Source: Mesodorylaimus sp. YZB2_4 (taxonomy: Eukaryota > Nematoda > Enoplea > Dorylaimida > Dorylaimidae). Taken from it: a stretch of DNA of 64,000 nucleotides. This document shows positions 24,330-35,300 of this stretch, piece after piece (the first letter of the stretch is position 1; the number at the start of each line of letters is the position of its first letter). The DNA lies in assembly GCA_030248295.1 (NCBI GenBank), contig JASANH010001726.1:248001-312000 (forward strand), in the 5' to 3' direction. The notes under the pieces were generated by a model. The model did no database searches, was not told where the DNA came from, and worked only from the letters and a program-made list of their open reading frames with translations. The translations under genes and the position numbers were made by a program.

Positions 24330-24347
24330 AGGCGCATTTATAGTCGA
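24330..24347. mobile_element. Solo end of the same MITE
   Basis: AGGCGCATTTATAGTCGA recurs six bases after the target duplication of copy 2, preceded by TCA. It is an 18-bp terminal remnant of a third insertion or of an aberrant transposition next to copy 2. Confidence 0.7.
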
Positions 24348-24439
24348 GGATTGAGAGTGGGTAGCAAGCGTATCTATCGGCAGTGTGTGTGAATGAGGAG
24401 TAAATGAAGGACGGTAGCTCTTTTGCTGGCTCACATCTC

Positions 24440-24590
24440 TTACATGATCTCTTTCCTCCCCCAGCTGGGAGATATCAGCCTATAGGGTTGATGTTTTAGC
24501 CCGGGTGCAGTCGCAAGATTTGCCTGTTCCAGCCAGAGTTTTTGTCCCACCAACTTCAAGGCTCGTACACTCTTGTCGTATCGGCGTCGA
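24440..24590 (-). repeat. Diverged copy of repeat C
   Basis: Reverse-oriented relative of 18259-18447 and 18688-18882. Shared blocks are GGGTTGATGTTT.AGCC, GTCGCAAGA, CTG.TCCAG.C.GAGTTTTTGTCCC.CC and GACTTC. It is clearly older than the intronic pair. Confidence 0.55.
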
Positions 24591-24659
24591 CGGTGTGTAT
24601 TTTGGCAGTTTTTTTTAAGGAGAAGATGTGGATTCAACTGGGCCGGCCATCTTTGAAGT

Positions 24660-25345
24660 CAGACACATTGGATGCTTTTAAAATGTCGTCGCCGAACACC
24701 GCCTTTGATGCTAGAGCTTGGGCCATCGAGGATATTAGTTGGGCCTTATCGTTATATTTTGGAACGGAAACTAGGCCGAAATATCGACCTTGAGGTAATG
24801 GGCACTGTCTACTTAACGTGTATACGGTCTGTAATCGATTATGGATCTTGTGTCTACGATCCGCTATTAAAGAAATAAGAGCGTTCACAGAAGACCTTGC
24901 TCATCTCTGCCTGAATGACTGGTTGGTCGATATCGTCGTCGCACATTTTTAAACTTTGTAATTGGGCTTCGTAAACATCTCAAGCTGGCTCAGTTCTTCA
25001 AATTTTACCATGGGGTACATGATTTTGGGAACGTGAATTTTATTCACAAAACGTATCTTCGCACTAGTAACCGGAAAGCTGAAACTCATTATTTACTCTT
25101 GCCTCAACGTCACAAAAAATTGCATGATCAATCATTTCTATCATCAACTATTACTGTACGTTATGGAATAATTTATCCAACGATCTCGTTTCTGCTGATT
25201 TTTCATGTTTCAGGAAACAGATTTCCATGATGACGTTTGCTTAATTATATTTATTCCATTGTGTCTTATCTCGAATCTTGTTTTCATGTTTATGCCCGTT
25301 CGCGATGATTGGGACTATGATAAAATCTATTTATCTATCCATCAT
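24660..25345 (+). mobile_element. LINE (non-LTR retrotransposon) 3' fragment
   Basis: Carries decayed C-terminal reverse-transcriptase protein pieces: YLTCIRSVIDYGSCVYDPLLKK (the thumb-like IRS..DYGS.VY motif), and further on WNNLSNDLVSADFSCFRK, matching the W N.LP..LV..F..F K end of CR1/Jockey-type ORF2. The reading frame shifts several times between these pieces. The 3' end carries short TTTATCTATC repeats. It is 5'-truncated and non-functional. Confidence 0.75.
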
Positions 25346-25815
25346 TGTTGAACGAGAAGGAAATTGCCATTTGTAACACAAGCGAAATACCAAGTGAAAT
25401 GGCGGAATGGGAAAAGAACGTGGAAGCTGCTTTGCAAAATACAAATAAAAAACTAGTGAATTTCAATAACTTATTGGCCTTTTTGCGCAATCGGCAAAGA
25501 ATCTTTGCAGCAAAAATTTAAAGCTTTTTTTCAGTGAAAAGCTTAACAACAACGTTTAATTTGGCCATCTTCACTTTTTTCTCTTGAATCGTAAAAAATT
25601 CGCTCGGGAACTCAAAAGATTTATCGAACGAGGCCGAACACTTGTTGCATGGGTCTGTGAACGGGCCTGTTGGGCGAACAAGCTCCTTGTGCATATGGAG
25701 AAAATTTAAGCAAGAGGCCAAACAGGCTCCTGTTAATGAACACTTAGACTGGGTCATTGTGCGGACGAAAACATGCAACAAAATTAATATAATATCTAGA
25801 TAGTATAGCCATGGG

Positions 25816-25995
25816 AGGGACTAGACAACAAAATTCTTCTATTCGAAATTTCCTACCCAAATACGGGTGCGAAAAAGTACTAGTACTGTAATTTAAACAA
25901 ATTATCAGGACAGAGAAAAAGTTAGCCCAGCCACCCTACTCTAACCAAGCCCAAGGCGAGACTATGTTGGCTAGGCTCCCTCGGCGGCGTTTGTA
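25816..25995 (+). repeat. Dispersed repeat B, copy 2
   Basis: Partner of 8046-8232 in the same orientation, with GGGACTAGACAACAAA at the start and CTCGGCGGCGTTTGT at the end. Confidence 0.65.
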
Positions 25996-26603
25996 CAGCA
26001 GGAGGGCATATTATAACAAGGAAGACAAGATTTAATTTTGGCAGCAGATAAAGGAGACTACTGCGCGGGGACTATGCATGATAATCCATGATGCATGATG
26101 AAATGATCGCAGATTTCCTTTGTAAAGACTTGCTTTGGATTAAAAAATGATACTTTTGCCAACGGAATGTCAATTGTTCAGAGACCACGACGACGAGAAG
26201 AAAGTCAAGTAGGTGATACAGCCAGGTTTTATCAGTAGAAAAAGAGATTAGAGATGATAATTTTTTTCTTCGGAATGACGTGTAGGAGATTCCTGGCTCT
26301 GCTTGCTTCCATAGCTTTTGTAGAGTTCACGTGGTCAAGTGATATTGAGTGCCATGCTTATTCAACCTATTTCGGAGTCGGAGGCAGATGAGTGCGAAAT
26401 AAATATCAAGTAGGTAGGACGACCATGCCTGAGAGTGAGAAAATCGAAAAGTTTGTAAAGGTAAGCTCACCTTATTATTACTCATTGTCAGACACTCTAT
26501 GTATGTTGTGCATTCATTTTTAGTGTCCGGGTCTGAAAGGTGATAAAGAACAATGTTTCAGAAAGACTGGCGATGAGTTCAATTACCCATCGCTAGTCAA
26601 ACT

Positions 26604-27965
26604 CAGGGTTGCCAGATGTAAAGGTTTCCCGTCATTTTTGACGGGATTTTAGCCTAGCGGAGGTTTTTGTGGAGGGGACTGGTCAGTGGAGGTTTTGGTG
26701 AAGGTTTTTGCCATTCTGAAGAGGTATGAGGGGATTTTCTCAAACACCTTCTACACTAGGCAAAAAAACCACCAAATCGATCCGCTGCCCGTTATCGGTC
26801 CCAATTTTTTTTGCAAGTGCACGGCTTTCTCCCTGAATTCAAGCTTTTTTCTTTGTATACACAGCATTACTATAAAGGGGACGAATCACTATATCCATAC
26901 TCTAATGGTGAGATTACTAGTAAGAATAAGGTGACTTAATTTTTTTTAAACTACACGCTTTTGTGCCTGAATGACCTTTACAAATCTATTGCGTGGCTAC
27001 AACAAGCCAATTTTTCTGTATGACAAAAATAGCAGTGGGCAAAAAGGGATCCTATACTGTAAGAGGATCCAGCTCATAAGACGAGCATGGCCAAAAAAGA
27101 TGCTAAAAAATTCGGGCCCTTGCTCCTCCAGCTGCATTGATAATGCATGCAGCATATGCATATTGTAGCATCTGCACACCAAGGAGCATCTCTGGTGAAA
27201 TTATCATTTGAGGTTTGTTTTTCCTTTTTCAAGTATAAGCCCAAGTTTTTTGCGAAGAAATCTGAGTTTTCACCACGGGATCTCACGAATGATGGAAATC
27301 TGGCGGGATCTCACGAATGGTGGGACCTAGGAGAACTTTAAAAAGAAAATTCGATAGCTCATCATCTTGAGATCATTGTGATATTTCTTGGATCATTCCA
27401 GGACCAAGGGTCGGGGAGATTGGCCATATCGCCGAAGCAACAAGTTTTTATGTGTATTTCCATATAGATGGGGGTTGAAAATATTTTCTTGACTTTTGCT
27501 TCACCATAAACTAAGGGGGTACTACTTACGGTACTTCTGTTGGTCTTAATTTAAAAAAACGCGTCATGGACTCGTGTGTGACGCAGTATGTAGATTCTGT
27601 GTTGTTCTCAAGGTTCGGGTTTAAAGTTCCTGGTTCTCAGCCCCCTCATTGCGTCAAAGGGGAAAATGTTTAATTCTGAGATGGACTCCACTGATGATGA
27701 GGTTGAAGAAGCTGGAGGTACTAATCTTGTTTTTGAAGATGCTTATGAGCCCTCAGATTTTATCGAAGAAATTGCAGCTAGCAAGGCGCCGCTCAGTGAA
27801 AGCTTGGTGCTCCCTTTGTCTGGGTTGTGATTCCAGCTCGTTGATACCGCAAGCGTTTTTTTTGTGAGGGAATTATTGACGGCTTTTGGATAAGTGATGA
27901 AGGTTTTGTGAAGGTTTTTCAGGGTCACGTGCGACGGGATTCACTTTGAGCGTCTAGCAACCCTG
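26604..27965. mobile_element. Non-autonomous hAT-like DNA transposon
   Basis: 1362 bp bounded by imperfect inverted termini (CAGGGTTGCCAGATG at the left, the complement of CAGGGTTGCTAGACG at the right). It is flanked by a perfect 8-bp direct duplication GTCAAACT at 26596-26603 and 27966-27973. Eight-bp duplications with CAGGGTTGCCA-type ends are characteristic of hAT. Inside, a 54-codon acidic frame from 27666 (MFNSEMDSTDDEVEE) may be the N-terminal remnant of a transposase-related protein. No RNase-H-like catalytic core is present. GGTTTTTG(G/T)TGAAGGTTTTT words occur near both ends. Confidence 0.8.
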
Positions 27966-29367
27966 GTCAAACTGATCTCGATCGCGTGGTTCAAGGAATA
28001 TTGGGAGAAGATCGAAGGTCATAAGCGGTGAGGAGGAATTTGTCGCACCAGTACCATTGTTATGTACAAGAGCATTTTCGCCAAGTAACTATTTCCAAGC
28101 CCCCTTATCTCGATACTGTTACATTTTCAGAATAATTGGTCCATTCAAACGCACGAAACTGTCAAAACTGCATCGAGCAGCGGGTACATGACTTTTTCCA
28201 GGCACAACAATCGAGGATTTTGTGGGGAGAAACTGTGGTGACTCAGTCATTTTTGATGCCCAGGGGTATGCTTGTTGTGGAGGTATTGAATAACCTAAAG
28301 CCGTGAAAACGGCTGCTTTCATATCGCGTCCAGGGTCAGCCCTTTATCCCGTTTCAGAGCGGCCAGTTTCTGGTGTTTTGCACTGTGAATTCTGTGTTGG
28401 AGATTGCGGTGCGTACTGGGCTTGTGGAAAATACAGTTTGGATCCAGAGTTATATACCTAGCATTCCTTATTGTTGTAGATTTAACATTCCTTATTGCAC
28501 ATCTAGCATGTGAGATGTCTTAGAGAGACCTCTAAGTTGCTTTATTTCCATATATAGGCACTTCAGAAAAATTCACTTCTACCAAGACAATGAGTTTTGC
28601 AAGTACTTTCGATAGAGAATATAAAAAAGGAGCGTGTCAAAAAAAGACGGAAGTAAAATTTTCCTAATGCGCCTATGTATGGAAATATCTATTCCTGATC
28701 GTAAGGTGCGCTTACGACCCACTGGAGATGGCAGGGCCCGGGTAAGCTGATTGTGAGAGGGAGACCGTATCGCTAAGCGTGAGGGCAGCCCAGCGGGTCC
28801 ATGATTGAGGTGAGGAGTCCCCATCGTTTTGTTCGTATTGAAGTTTGGCTAATTCAACCACGCTACACCAAGATGCATTTGATTCCCCAAAAGTTTTTTA
28901 AAATATTCGAATTCTCGAAAATGTGGTCCCTTTCCCTTCTCCCTTTCGTGCGAACTAGCTTAGGGTTGAATGGGTTCATGAGCGAACCTACTATCCAAAC
29001 CGTAAAACGAGTGGAGCCTCACTGGGAAACAAAATCGAGCATATTTTGGTGAAAATCGCTTTAAAATTACGATTCAAAATTTCGCGGTCGTACGACTAAT
29101 GATAATAATTGTAGAGCAACTGCCATTAGTGGGTCACATAATATGTGCTACATAGGTTCTCTAAAGCGTTCCCTAATTCAGGGACATTTTCCATACGCGA
29201 GTAGCGGCATTGCGCAGTAACGTCGCTTCTGCTCACTAATTGCACCTTTCGCTGCTTGGATACCTAAACATCGGGCCGAAACCGAAGGGAAAAGGTATGC
29301 TTCTAGGGTCTATACACCGTGTTCTCATATTGCTTGGATCAGATGCTATGAAGTGTACGTTTGTACA

Positions 29368-32300
29368 ATGGCAAAGACTAGGGCAAAGGAAGCGCAGTCG
29401 ACAACTGTGGTTCCCCTGAATTTTGCAATCCGAGCCAAACGGACGAAAGTTCGAGCGGTGTGGGGGCTGATAACAGTGATTGATGTTGCAGCATTGAGTT
29501 ATTTAGTAGCATTATTCGTCATGAAGTACGAACATAGTGACATGAAAGTTATGACTCGGGTAAGCAAGACGGATGATTGCAGATCTCAAACCAAGTGATG
29601 TACTCTTTTAGCTTGTTAGAAATCAGCTGGAATTCCCAGCAGTCACCCTCTGTAACCTGAATCCGTACAAAAAGTCAGCGATGAGTTCGATTCCCGAACT
29701 GGCGAACCTCATGGAATTCTACAGCAGCAGCGACGCTCTCGGGAAATCAAACAGTTCACACTCAAGGAATATCACTAATAATAACAGCGCCAAGAAACGA
29801 CGTAGACAGGTTCCTCCCTGCAGTACCTGCGACTTTAGCAGCTCTGCTTCATCGACACATAATGGGGCCGATTACAGGCTATATCCGAATTGCGAAGTAA
29901 CATGGCAGGAAGGATTCGCTTGCTGTAATTATAAACGAGCAAGTTTCCCGCAATATAACAGTTCTCGATTGGCGCGTTTAGACAATCCCTCTTTGATCTC
30001 TAAACTCATCAGTGACGACATACTCCGCACTTGGCCAGGGGGATGGTGTGGACTGATGGCACCGTATCCTATGACAGGCGACGCCCAGTATTATTGGCAC
30101 GATAAACCAAACTTGAAAGCGTCAGATATTGTCAATGTTACAGCCTTGTGTAGTGACTGTCAGTCGAAACATTTAGATCATGAATTCAAGAATAATGGCG
30201 ACCCAGTTGGATGGTTAAACACTGGAGGCGGTGGAGTTCAAATTTGGCTCGAAAATAATGTAGGCACAGTTTTTGACAATTATGATACTGACAAGACCAT
30301 ATCGGCCATCATCTGTGAATGTAAGCATCTGGCGCATGTGCACCCACCCTTCACAGTCTCCAATACACCCATAATTATGTCTTTTAGTTTATAATGCGCT
30401 TGCAACCAGTACATCGACGACAAGCACAACGACCACCACCACACTGACGACAAGCTCGGCGACCACCAGCAGACCTGCGACAAGCGCAGCGACCACCAGC
30501 AGACCTGCGACAAGCACAGCGACCACCAGCAGACCTACGACAAGCACAGCGACCACCAGCAGACCTACGACAAGCACGGCCACCACCAGCAGACCTACGA
30601 CAAGCACAGCGACCACCAGCAGACCTACGACAAGCACGGCCACCACCAGCAGACCTACGACAAGCACAGCGACCACCAGCAGACCTACGACAAGCACGGC
30701 CACCACCAGCAGACCTACGACAAGCACAGCGACCACCAGCAGACCTACGACAAGCACGGCCACCACCAGCAGACCTACGACAAGCACGGCCACCACCAGC
30801 AGACCTGCGACAAGCACAGCGACCACCAGCGCATCCATGACCATCAGACAGTCGACAACCACAACCAGCACACTGAACAGTAGCTCGCTGGCGGCCAACG
30901 CTCCATCGACCACCACGCCAACGACCACAAGCAAGACGACCACCAGCGCCCCCGCTACCAGCAGACTGACGACAAGCATAACAACCGCCTCAAGTGCCGC
31001 AATGATCACTACCCCAACGACCAGCTTAATGACCGCTCGCGCGAGTACAGCGGCATCTAGTATCCCAACAAGCAGCTCTACATCTCTGACAGTATCACAA
31101 AGCGCACTACAATCAGCGAGTTTTTTAACAACTATCAGCAGCTTAAAAGATACGACAACTAAAGTATCAGCGAGTACACCGCCAGAAGAAGATTCTTCCA
31201 TCGCAACACTTGCCGCAACTCCCAGCAATCTGCAAACCGCATCACTCGCCACAGCACATGGTGACAGCGCAGTCAGCGCCATCGTGCCAACTACAACAGG
31301 AGCCACAGCTCGCACCAGCTCGACTTCAGTACCTCCTGCCAGCATCGCATTTTCAATAAAACTGACAGAAGCACAAAGTACATCAAGTAGGACCATTTTA
31401 TCTCTAGATTCTACGTCCACATCGCCTGTGCAGACATTGGCCCTAATGTCAACATCCATGATGCCCATGACGGTCGACCCTACTGAAACTGATATGACAT
31501 CATCGGGATCCAGTAGCCGACAATCCCCAATAGCGTTTTCCAGCTCATCATCAGGCAGCACCCAGGTGTTTTCGTCCCTAGCGGACACTAGCACACCTCC
31601 GGCTATTACAGCCACATTATCACGTGACACACAGGGCACTTCTAGCGTCGCTATTACTGGCGCTGCGACTGCTGCTGCAAGTGGGACTGTAACAAGCCAG
31701 GCCAATTCTATGAACGCATATGTAATCACTCATTTCTCCAGCATGCCACCTACGATCAGAACACAGCACTCTTCTTCCACTACCACTGCGACACCGCTAC
31801 AAACTCACGCTTCCAACCAGGGAACCACTTTGAATCAAACCTGGTCAGATACCACGACTGCTGTACTGTCGCGTAATCTTAGTGTCGCTCAGGCTATCGA
31901 ATCGGCTCTCAGTAAAGTACGGCCCTGCAAAACCCAGGGGTGTGCCTATCGAAGGATTGGTGATTTTTTTAGGCCAACAATGATTCGACTACACGTAGCG
32001 CGATCGTCGAAGATTTCTTACCATATGCAGTTGCGTCCCTTCCACCAGAAACTGCTTTAAAAGCTGGATACGCATTGGACGAAATGCTTTTGCTGTGCAC
32101 CTTCAATGGTGTTCAGTGTCCGAAAGGGTACCTCTATAAATTATACCCTCATGCTATACTTCAATTTTTCTGAGTTTAGAGATTTTCAGTTAAAAATGGA
32201 CCCGAATTATGGAAACTGCTACACATACAATGCTGATGGCAAGAAAATTGCGGCAGTTACTCCTGGAGCGCTTACAGGTGATAGAAAAATCTTTTGTCGT

Positions 32301-35300
32301 CTTAGTAATTGGCTGAAAGCCATCTTTGAAAGCTATCTCTTGTGAGTGACTAAATAAAATGCGTTTGTTCATCAAGGGCTGTCAGTCACGTACAACATTG
32401 GCCAGGATCAATACTTGAATTATGCCCAGACAACTGGTCTCCGAGTAATTGTCCACCAGCCAAATGAAACTATTTTCCCAGACGCCATGGGATTCAATGC
32501 TCCGAGTGGTTTTCAAAGTTCTGCAGCAATCAAAATGGTATTCGCTCTGAGGAAACTTTACAGCAGGCTACTATGTTAGGGGTGGGTGAGAAAGTAACTA
32601 TACAGTATGCACGAGCCACATAACGTACACCAGTATGTCCAGAGGTCGTGGTGTCAGCTCCAGTCTCGAGACCCCTTCATTTTTAACAGCAGGGCGCGAA
32701 ATCTGTCGGTATAACGTCTTCAGGTGTCAGAGCTTACAATTAGTAGAGCTCAAAACAGGCTGATTGCGGGGGGACACTTTGCTTACATGGTTAAGATGAA
32801 GCCAAGATGCCATTATTGTGCAAGAACCATGGCTTTGGCGACTCTTCTCCGCAGATGCCACGATGCCTCCACTGATATTTGTCTGTGCGAGTAAGGCGGT
32901 AGGTGCAAGTTTTTGGGTGAACCTTCCTTCCCTTATGTGATCTTGCTCTTGAGTGAGCTGCACACATACAGCATACGTAATCACTTATTGTCTGAGCTGC
33001 CCTTATTTTTAGTTTCCCTTGCAGACTCGAACGGACTCGTCGTCTACGCGGTCACGAGTATGCGTCGAATCAGCAAATAATATTGCCACTTATTACTACA
33101 AGAGATCCATTTATGCCAACGAAGTAAAACATGATATAGAAATGGTATCCACTTGTATCATTTATGTTAGATTCTGTCAGGCTTGCATGCGCAGCTGCTA
33201 TCAAGCTGATATTATCGAGCGTTGCCACTGTGGTGATCCAAGAGTCCCATTGCCTCCAGTCGATGGAATCACACATTGCGATGCGACTAAGCGTAAGTGA
33301 TAAGAAGTGTTCCATCGAGCCTTCATAAAATTGCATACCGACCAGATACGATGCGCATTGCAAATCGCATTTTTGTCAAGTCTGTGCTTACCGCAAACTC
33401 TGCGAGTACTTTGATATGCCAAATCTGAAAATTAACGCAGAAAGTTAAAATACGTATATCTTCCCATCGCATCGAGCAAACAAGTTTTGGAAGTACCTCA
33501 TCATCAGAACCACCAATTTCCAAATCAGGCCCACGGGAAATGTACTGACAGAATTTATGACTCCATACGTTTCATGGCATCTAACGAACGAGAAAAAACT
33601 TGGCTGCTGACGTCTCGCATTTTCTATGATCAGACTATGTGGTGCTCTATTATCAGATTAGCAAGAAACTGTTACCTGAGCCCTGTCTTATACCCTGACT
33701 TCGACAATACGGGGTCATCAATCAGGGTTCTGACTGATTTGTGACCTTGACCTGAGGTCATTCCTAACACTATATATCAGAGACTACACACTCAGGGGCC
33801 CAGTTTCGCCAAGGCGCAGTGCCACAAGCGCCACAAGTGACTAACATTATTTTACCAGTATCCGCCTTTCACCACAAACAAACTCACAAGTCAGCAATGC
33901 AAGCTTGAGAGGCGCCCGGTTACCAGGAACTTGTGAGTCGTCCAGGAGAAACACGTAGCAAATATCAAGAAATACAGGCAACAAGTCCAAGGGATTAGTC
34001 TTAGCACCACTAGTTTATTCTTGTAAACAAGACACTCACGATCAGATGAAGCGACTGGTAAAAAATCAAGGCTGAATTTGTAAATGAGCCTAAAAGCAGG
34101 AGGCAGACAAATTCTGGTCTCCTATCGTCGTCGTTGCCCTGCCAGATGATGAAAAGAACAGAATACATCGCAAACATAGGACGAATGGATGAAAACTAGC
34201 AATGCTACAAGTCTTACGAGTCTTGTCCTGACTCGTAGGAGATTCTTCACAAGTTACTAGTCTTCGCTAACTTTTTCTGAGAGATTGTATGAAATTCCAT
34301 AAAACCAAATCGCTTGTGGTCGTGCTTGTGCTCCCACAACAAGTCTTATAAGACTAGGAGTAGTCAATGGGCCATTCACTTTGATGAAACGCGAGTCGAG
34401 TCTAAACTTGTGACTTTCACTGCCTGTACCTCGATAAAACCTGGCATAGAACGCTTTCATACTCGTATCTGCTAATCTTACTTTATAATTTCTCAGTTCA
34501 TCTCATCCAGCTTTGCAATTTCAGGGGATTGCGTCAATAGCAATTACGATTCAAGGAATACTGTTTGTGATTGTCCACCCGCATGCAAGTAAGTCTCACT
34601 GTGCAAATAAGTATTGATTTTTCCCATCAAATAATGATTTTTGTTACAGTTCTGTAGTCTATGAAATCACACAAAGTGTTACCCGATGGTCAATTTTGAA
34701 CGTAAGTCTCAAATTTTCTGATGTGAACGAAACCTATGGTTTAGTCGTAAATTTTTTTGCATGTTTGCGATTTTCACTCCCTATAGTCCATTGAGATAAA
34801 GAAGGGCGACTGCCTGCAAACCTCCCTTCTTTATGTAAATGGTACATAACCAACTCTGTCCATTATTTGTTTTTCTAGCTTTTGAAGGCTACAGCGCAAC
34901 AGCGCAGGACACAAAACTTACGCTGACTAAATCCCTGACATCGCTTGGAAGCTCCAAATTTGTTCTAGCTTTTGGCTTCAAAAGTTTTGACAATTATCAG
35001 AAAAATGCGGATAAAACCTTTATAATACCTGCCGCAATACTGCACTGCAAGTGGCAGGTAATTTCAAGTTGAACAGCCGTAATTGTTTGAGTCCTCTGCC
35101 GTTCGTGGGCACTGATAAGTATCAGGCCAGAGAGTGAAGCATAGCATTGTATCGTATTAACTTGACAGTATCCTTATGCATGTGTAACGAATATACGCGC
35201 TCGTTACGATCGGGTGAAGGCTTGGTATTCCACTAACCCAAGTATGAGGACTCGAGTTAGGCGCTGGTTATATACGTACCATAATGGATACCACGCTTGT

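Larger units (their letters stand above)
23749..29367. other. Divergent intergenic region between the two channel genes
   Basis: 5.6 kb between the start codons of the head-to-head channel genes. It must hold both promoters, though no TATA box was clear. It contains the second MITE, a LINE 3' end, dispersed repeat B, a hAT-like element and a diverged repeat C copy. About 28,000-29,300 shows nothing recognisable. Confidence 0.7.

Noticed and set aside
30389-31729. 446-codon Val/Leu-rich frame on the minus strand
   Set aside because: It is the mirror of the Thr/Ser stalk repeat of channel paralogue 2, whose exon is supported by flanking splice sites and homology.
34839-35072. Open stretch AFEGYSATAQ.. 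as an extra channel exon
   Set aside because: No acceptor gives the needed phase, the paralogue has no counterpart, and the next real exon (DFRHYLRIA..) joins directly in phase.
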